This document shows positions 4,951-7,244 of a stretch of DNA of 7,244 nucleotides, in pieces. How positions within the stretch are numbered: the first letter of the stretch is position 1; each line of letters begins with the position of its first letter. The notes under the pieces are model-generated. The model was not told the DNA's origin. It made no database searches and worked only from the letters and a program-made list of their open reading frames with translations. Source of the stretch: Bacteroidales bacterium UBA1064 (GTDB taxonomy: Bacteria; Bacteroidota; Bacteroidia; Bacteroidales; Tenuifilaceae); assembly GCA_002316235.1 (NCBI GenBank), contig DCDD01000173.1, positions 1 through 7,244 on the forward strand. The letters are read 5' to 3'. Made by a program: the position numbers and the translations under genes.

Positions 4951-7244
4951 TTACACCCGGACTATGGAACCGGAATCGAAGTACCAAAGGTAACCTGTTA
5001 CATTGGTATAACCCATTTGCGACAGGAGTTCCGAATACCCTGCCACCTGCTTCTTGTGGGCATTCTGCTGCTCGCCAAATTTAAAGTCAACTACCACGGC
5101 ATGGCCATTGCTAACCATCACCCGGTCGGGGCGATAGGTTTGCCCGGTTGGGGTGAGGATGGAAGCCTCAACTTTCAACTCTTGCCATTTTTCTGAAAAC
5201 CAGTCAGCTACAGCATCATTCTGAATAGCTTCGCTGACATGCTGTTCCAACGCAGGAGCTTGCTGGAGAGAAATCAGGCCTTCTGCAACAAGTCGGCTGA
5301 CGGCCATGCTCACATCACCTATTCCCCTGATCATTGAAAACAGGCGGTGCATAATTCTCCCGTGCTCTACTCCTGAGGTAACGGTTAATTCTTCATCCTT
5401 AAAAAAATCGGATGCCTCAAGGTGTCCTGCCAGGGAAGGAATTTTTTTTCCAACAGGGTACTGCTCCATCAGCCAAACATCGGGGCGATTCTCTACCTTA
5501 CTCTCGGATGTTTTTGGTATTGGAGCAACCAGCCCAAACTGGTAAACAGCTAATGCTGAAATATCGGCAAACCTGTCATCGGTAAATTCAGGGGCATCCA
5601 TATCTTTAACAATGGAAAGAATGATGTCTCCGGTATCCTGCACCGTTTTGGGTTCATCAGCCTGGTGGCTAAGCATGACGTAAAGTTCGTTCTGAGGTCT
5701 TGTAAAGGCTACGTAGAGCAGGTTTAGGTTATCCACCATGGTTTGAAACTTCTCGGCAAGGTAGTCGTCTCTGAAATCGCTATCCTTAAGGTAGTCGGCC
5801 ATGCCTATCAGGAATTTCGGGTAATCGCAGTATGGTTCAGTAGCAGACGACACCCATAATGCTTTTTCCTTGTCGTTCTTAAAGATGCTATTGCTGGCGT
5901 AGGGGATAATCACAACCGGAAACTCAAGCCCCTTGGACTTATGAAAAGTTAAAATGTTGATTGCATCAGCCGAGTCGGGAAGCGAGAGGGAAACCTCGTG
6001 TCCACGGTCATCCCACCACTCCAGGAAGCCAGCAACTGAAGCCAAGTTCCCGTGAGAGTAGTTCAAAATCTGCTCGTTGAGCAGGGCTATATAGGGCAAC
6101 TCCTGCTTCAACTCCTGCAAGTTATAGCGAAGTAAAACCTCCTCAAAAATGGTTGAAAGTGGAAGATTTCTAAGGCCAGTAAGCCAGGCAATCTCGTCAT
6201 CAATATCGCTTCCAACGAAGGTATGCTCCCAGCTGGTTGAAATTTTAGCTACCACCATGCTCTCCTTGCAGAAAACGCCCCTTGACACGCCATCGTTGGT
6301 GTTTAATATAAGCTTAAGGGCCGAAATAAAGAGCCTAATAGCATGTGATGAGTCGAGTAGCAGGGCATCCTGGCTTACCAGGTTAAAGGAGTCCGCCCAT
6401 TCAGGATTTTCGTTTTTGAGCGATAGCAACATATCGGCAATCTTTTTGCCCTCGCTGCGTTTCCTAACCAGGATGGCTACATCTCCGGGTCTGTACCCAC
6501 GTTTCAAGATGTCGGGTATCAGCATTGAGAACTTGCGTTTTAGAAACTCATCATACCTACCTGCTTTAATATTCTGTAAGCACGATACCTCCACAAGTCC
6601 ACCTACGGCTTCATGAAATTTGCTTTCCTGTGCTGCACCTCCATACAGCTTTTCGACTACTTTCAAAAGGTCTTCGGGAGGATTATCCTCAAAGAGCCGA
6701 TTAACCCAACCCTTCAACCATGTTGCAGCTTTACCAAAGAATTGGTTGTTAAAGTTCACAATCCCGGGAAGACTGCGAAAGTTTACGGACAAATTGCGGG
6801 GTTCCACCTCAAAGTCTTCCTCAAGCTGCGAGGCCAGTATTCGCCAATCGCTGTTACGCCAGCGGTAAATTGCCTGCTTCACATCGCCAACCACCATGCT
6901 AAAACCATCCTGAGCCAAGCTATTGCCAACCAGAGGTTTAAAGTTTTGCCACTGAATAACCGAGGTATCCTGAAACTCATCGAGCATAAAGCTATCGTAG
7001 CGGGTACCGATTTTCTCATAAACAAACGGTGCGTCGTTCTCCCCAATAAACTCACGAAGCAATGGTCCGCTATCGGCTAGCACCATGACGTTATCCTCTG
7101 CCTGAATCTCCTTGATGTACCTTCGTATCTCATTGACTATGTAGAGCCTATTCAGATTGGAACGTAGCGCCGTGGTTGTGTTGAACATTGAGCGGTTGTC
7201 CTCTATGTACTCAACCAGCCTGGCCAACCCGGGCTGTAACGATT
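4951..7244 (-). CDS. addA: AddA/RecB-type helicase-nuclease, 5' end cut by the window
   Basis: This is the C-terminal part of a UvrD-family (SF1A) helicase fused to a RecB-like nuclease, as in the AddAB/RexAB enzymes that resect double-strand breaks for RecA. Counting from the codon at 7227, motif II DEFQDTS is at 83-89, motif III GDVKQAIYRWR at 114-124, motif IV NFRS at 149-152, motif V TFHKSKGLEF at 427-436, and motif VI LLYVAFTR at 503-510. The nuclease follows: GRIMHRLF (His627), PDRV (Asp701), VVDFKFG (Asp714, Lys716) and KQVAGY (Gln727, Tyr731), so both activities look intact. The frame is open to the right edge, with five more codons (S, L, Q, P, G) before the TTG at 7227; that TTG is therefore internal. 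The missing N-terminus should carry Walker A. An AddB-like partner is not downstream and would have to lie outside the window. The symbol is by family resemblance. Confidence 0.9.
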   Translation of the reverse strand, partial: SLQPGLARLVEYIEDNRSMFNTTTALRSNLNRLYIVNEIRRYIKEIQAEDNVMVLADSGPLLREFIGENDAPFVYEKIGTRYDSFMLDEFQDTSVIQWQNFKPLVGNSLAQDGFSMVVGDVKQAIYRWRNSDWRILASQLEEDFEVEPRNLSVNFRSLPGIVNFNNQFFGKAATWLKGWVNRLFEDNPPEDLLKVVEKLYGGAAQESKFHEAVGGLVEVSCLQNIKAGRYDEFLKRKFSMLIPDILKRGYRPGDVAILVRKRSEGKKIADMLLSLKNENPEWADSFNLVSQDALLLDSSHAIRLFISALKLILNTNDGVSRGVFCKESMVVAKISTSWEHTFVGSDIDDEIAWLTGLRNLPLSTIFEEVLLRYNLQELKQELPYIALLNEQILNYSHGNLASVAGFLEWWDDRGHEVSLSLPDSADAINILTFHKSKGLEFPVVIIPYASNSIFKNDKEKALWVSSATEPYCDYPKFLIGMADYLKDSDFRDDYLAEKFQTMVDNLNLLYVAFTRPQNELYVMLSHQADEPKTVQDTGDIILSIVKDMDAPEFTDDRFADISALAVYQFGLVAPIPKTSESKVENRPDVWLMEQYPVGKKIPSLAGHLEASDFFKDEELTVTSGVEHGRIMHRLFSMIRGIGDVSMAVSRLVAEGLISLQQAPALEQHVSEAIQNDAVADWFSEKWQELKVEASILTPTGQTYRPDRVMVSNGHAVVVDFKFGEQQNAHKKQVAGYSELLSQMGYTNVTGYLWYFDSGSIVRV

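Noticed and set aside
6149..7080. Two plus-strand open frames of 155 codons opposite the AddA-like gene
   Set aside because: Antisense to the conserved helicase region, where helicase motifs fix the real frame; no start context or domain supports them.
7225..7227. TTG as the true start of the AddA-like gene
   Set aside because: The frame stays open to the window edge and the essential N-terminal Walker A region is missing, so the gene must begin beyond base 7244.

Overview
The window is ordinary chromosomal DNA from a member of the Bacteroidota, most likely a Bacteroidales-type lineage. The evidence is the Bacteroidota form of ribosomal protein L19, -7 boxes matching TAnnTTTG in front of several genes, starts without Shine-Dalgarno sequences, and a large exported C69 dipeptidase. 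I can support one tRNA and five protein genes, all on the minus strand; the order below is by rising coordinate, so transcription runs from right to left.

At 33-106 lies tRNA-Arg(ACG), with a good promoter match just upstream. At 410-775 is rplS (ribosomal protein L19), with a strong intrinsic terminator after it and a leader of about 80 nt that can form a hairpin. An intergenic stretch of about 370 bp follows (776-1145); it holds the rplS promoter, an unexplained inverted-repeat element and the terminator of the next gene. At 1146-2900 is an exported C69-family dipeptidase whose predicted catalytic cysteine is the first residue after the signal peptide.

At 3000-4076 is anmK (anhydro-N-acetylmuramic acid kinase, cell-wall recycling). 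Its ATG overlaps the stop of a secreted protein of unknown function (4076-4780), so the two form a translationally coupled pair. At 4951-7244 is the C-terminal two thirds or more of an AddA/RecB-type helicase-nuclease, cut by the right edge of the window.

The genes do not form one obvious pathway. AnmK and the unknown secreted protein plausibly share an operon. The dipeptidase has its own promoter-like element and terminator, and could supply amino acids or process peptides in the periplasm. L19 and the tRNA serve translation, and the AddA-like protein serves double-strand-break repair. I see no mobile element, CRISPR array, phage gene or defence island, and nothing that convincingly makes up a new system. 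The points most worth a second look are two oddities in the tRNA, the L19 leader, the unknown protein coupled to AnmK, and two intergenic inverted-repeat structures.
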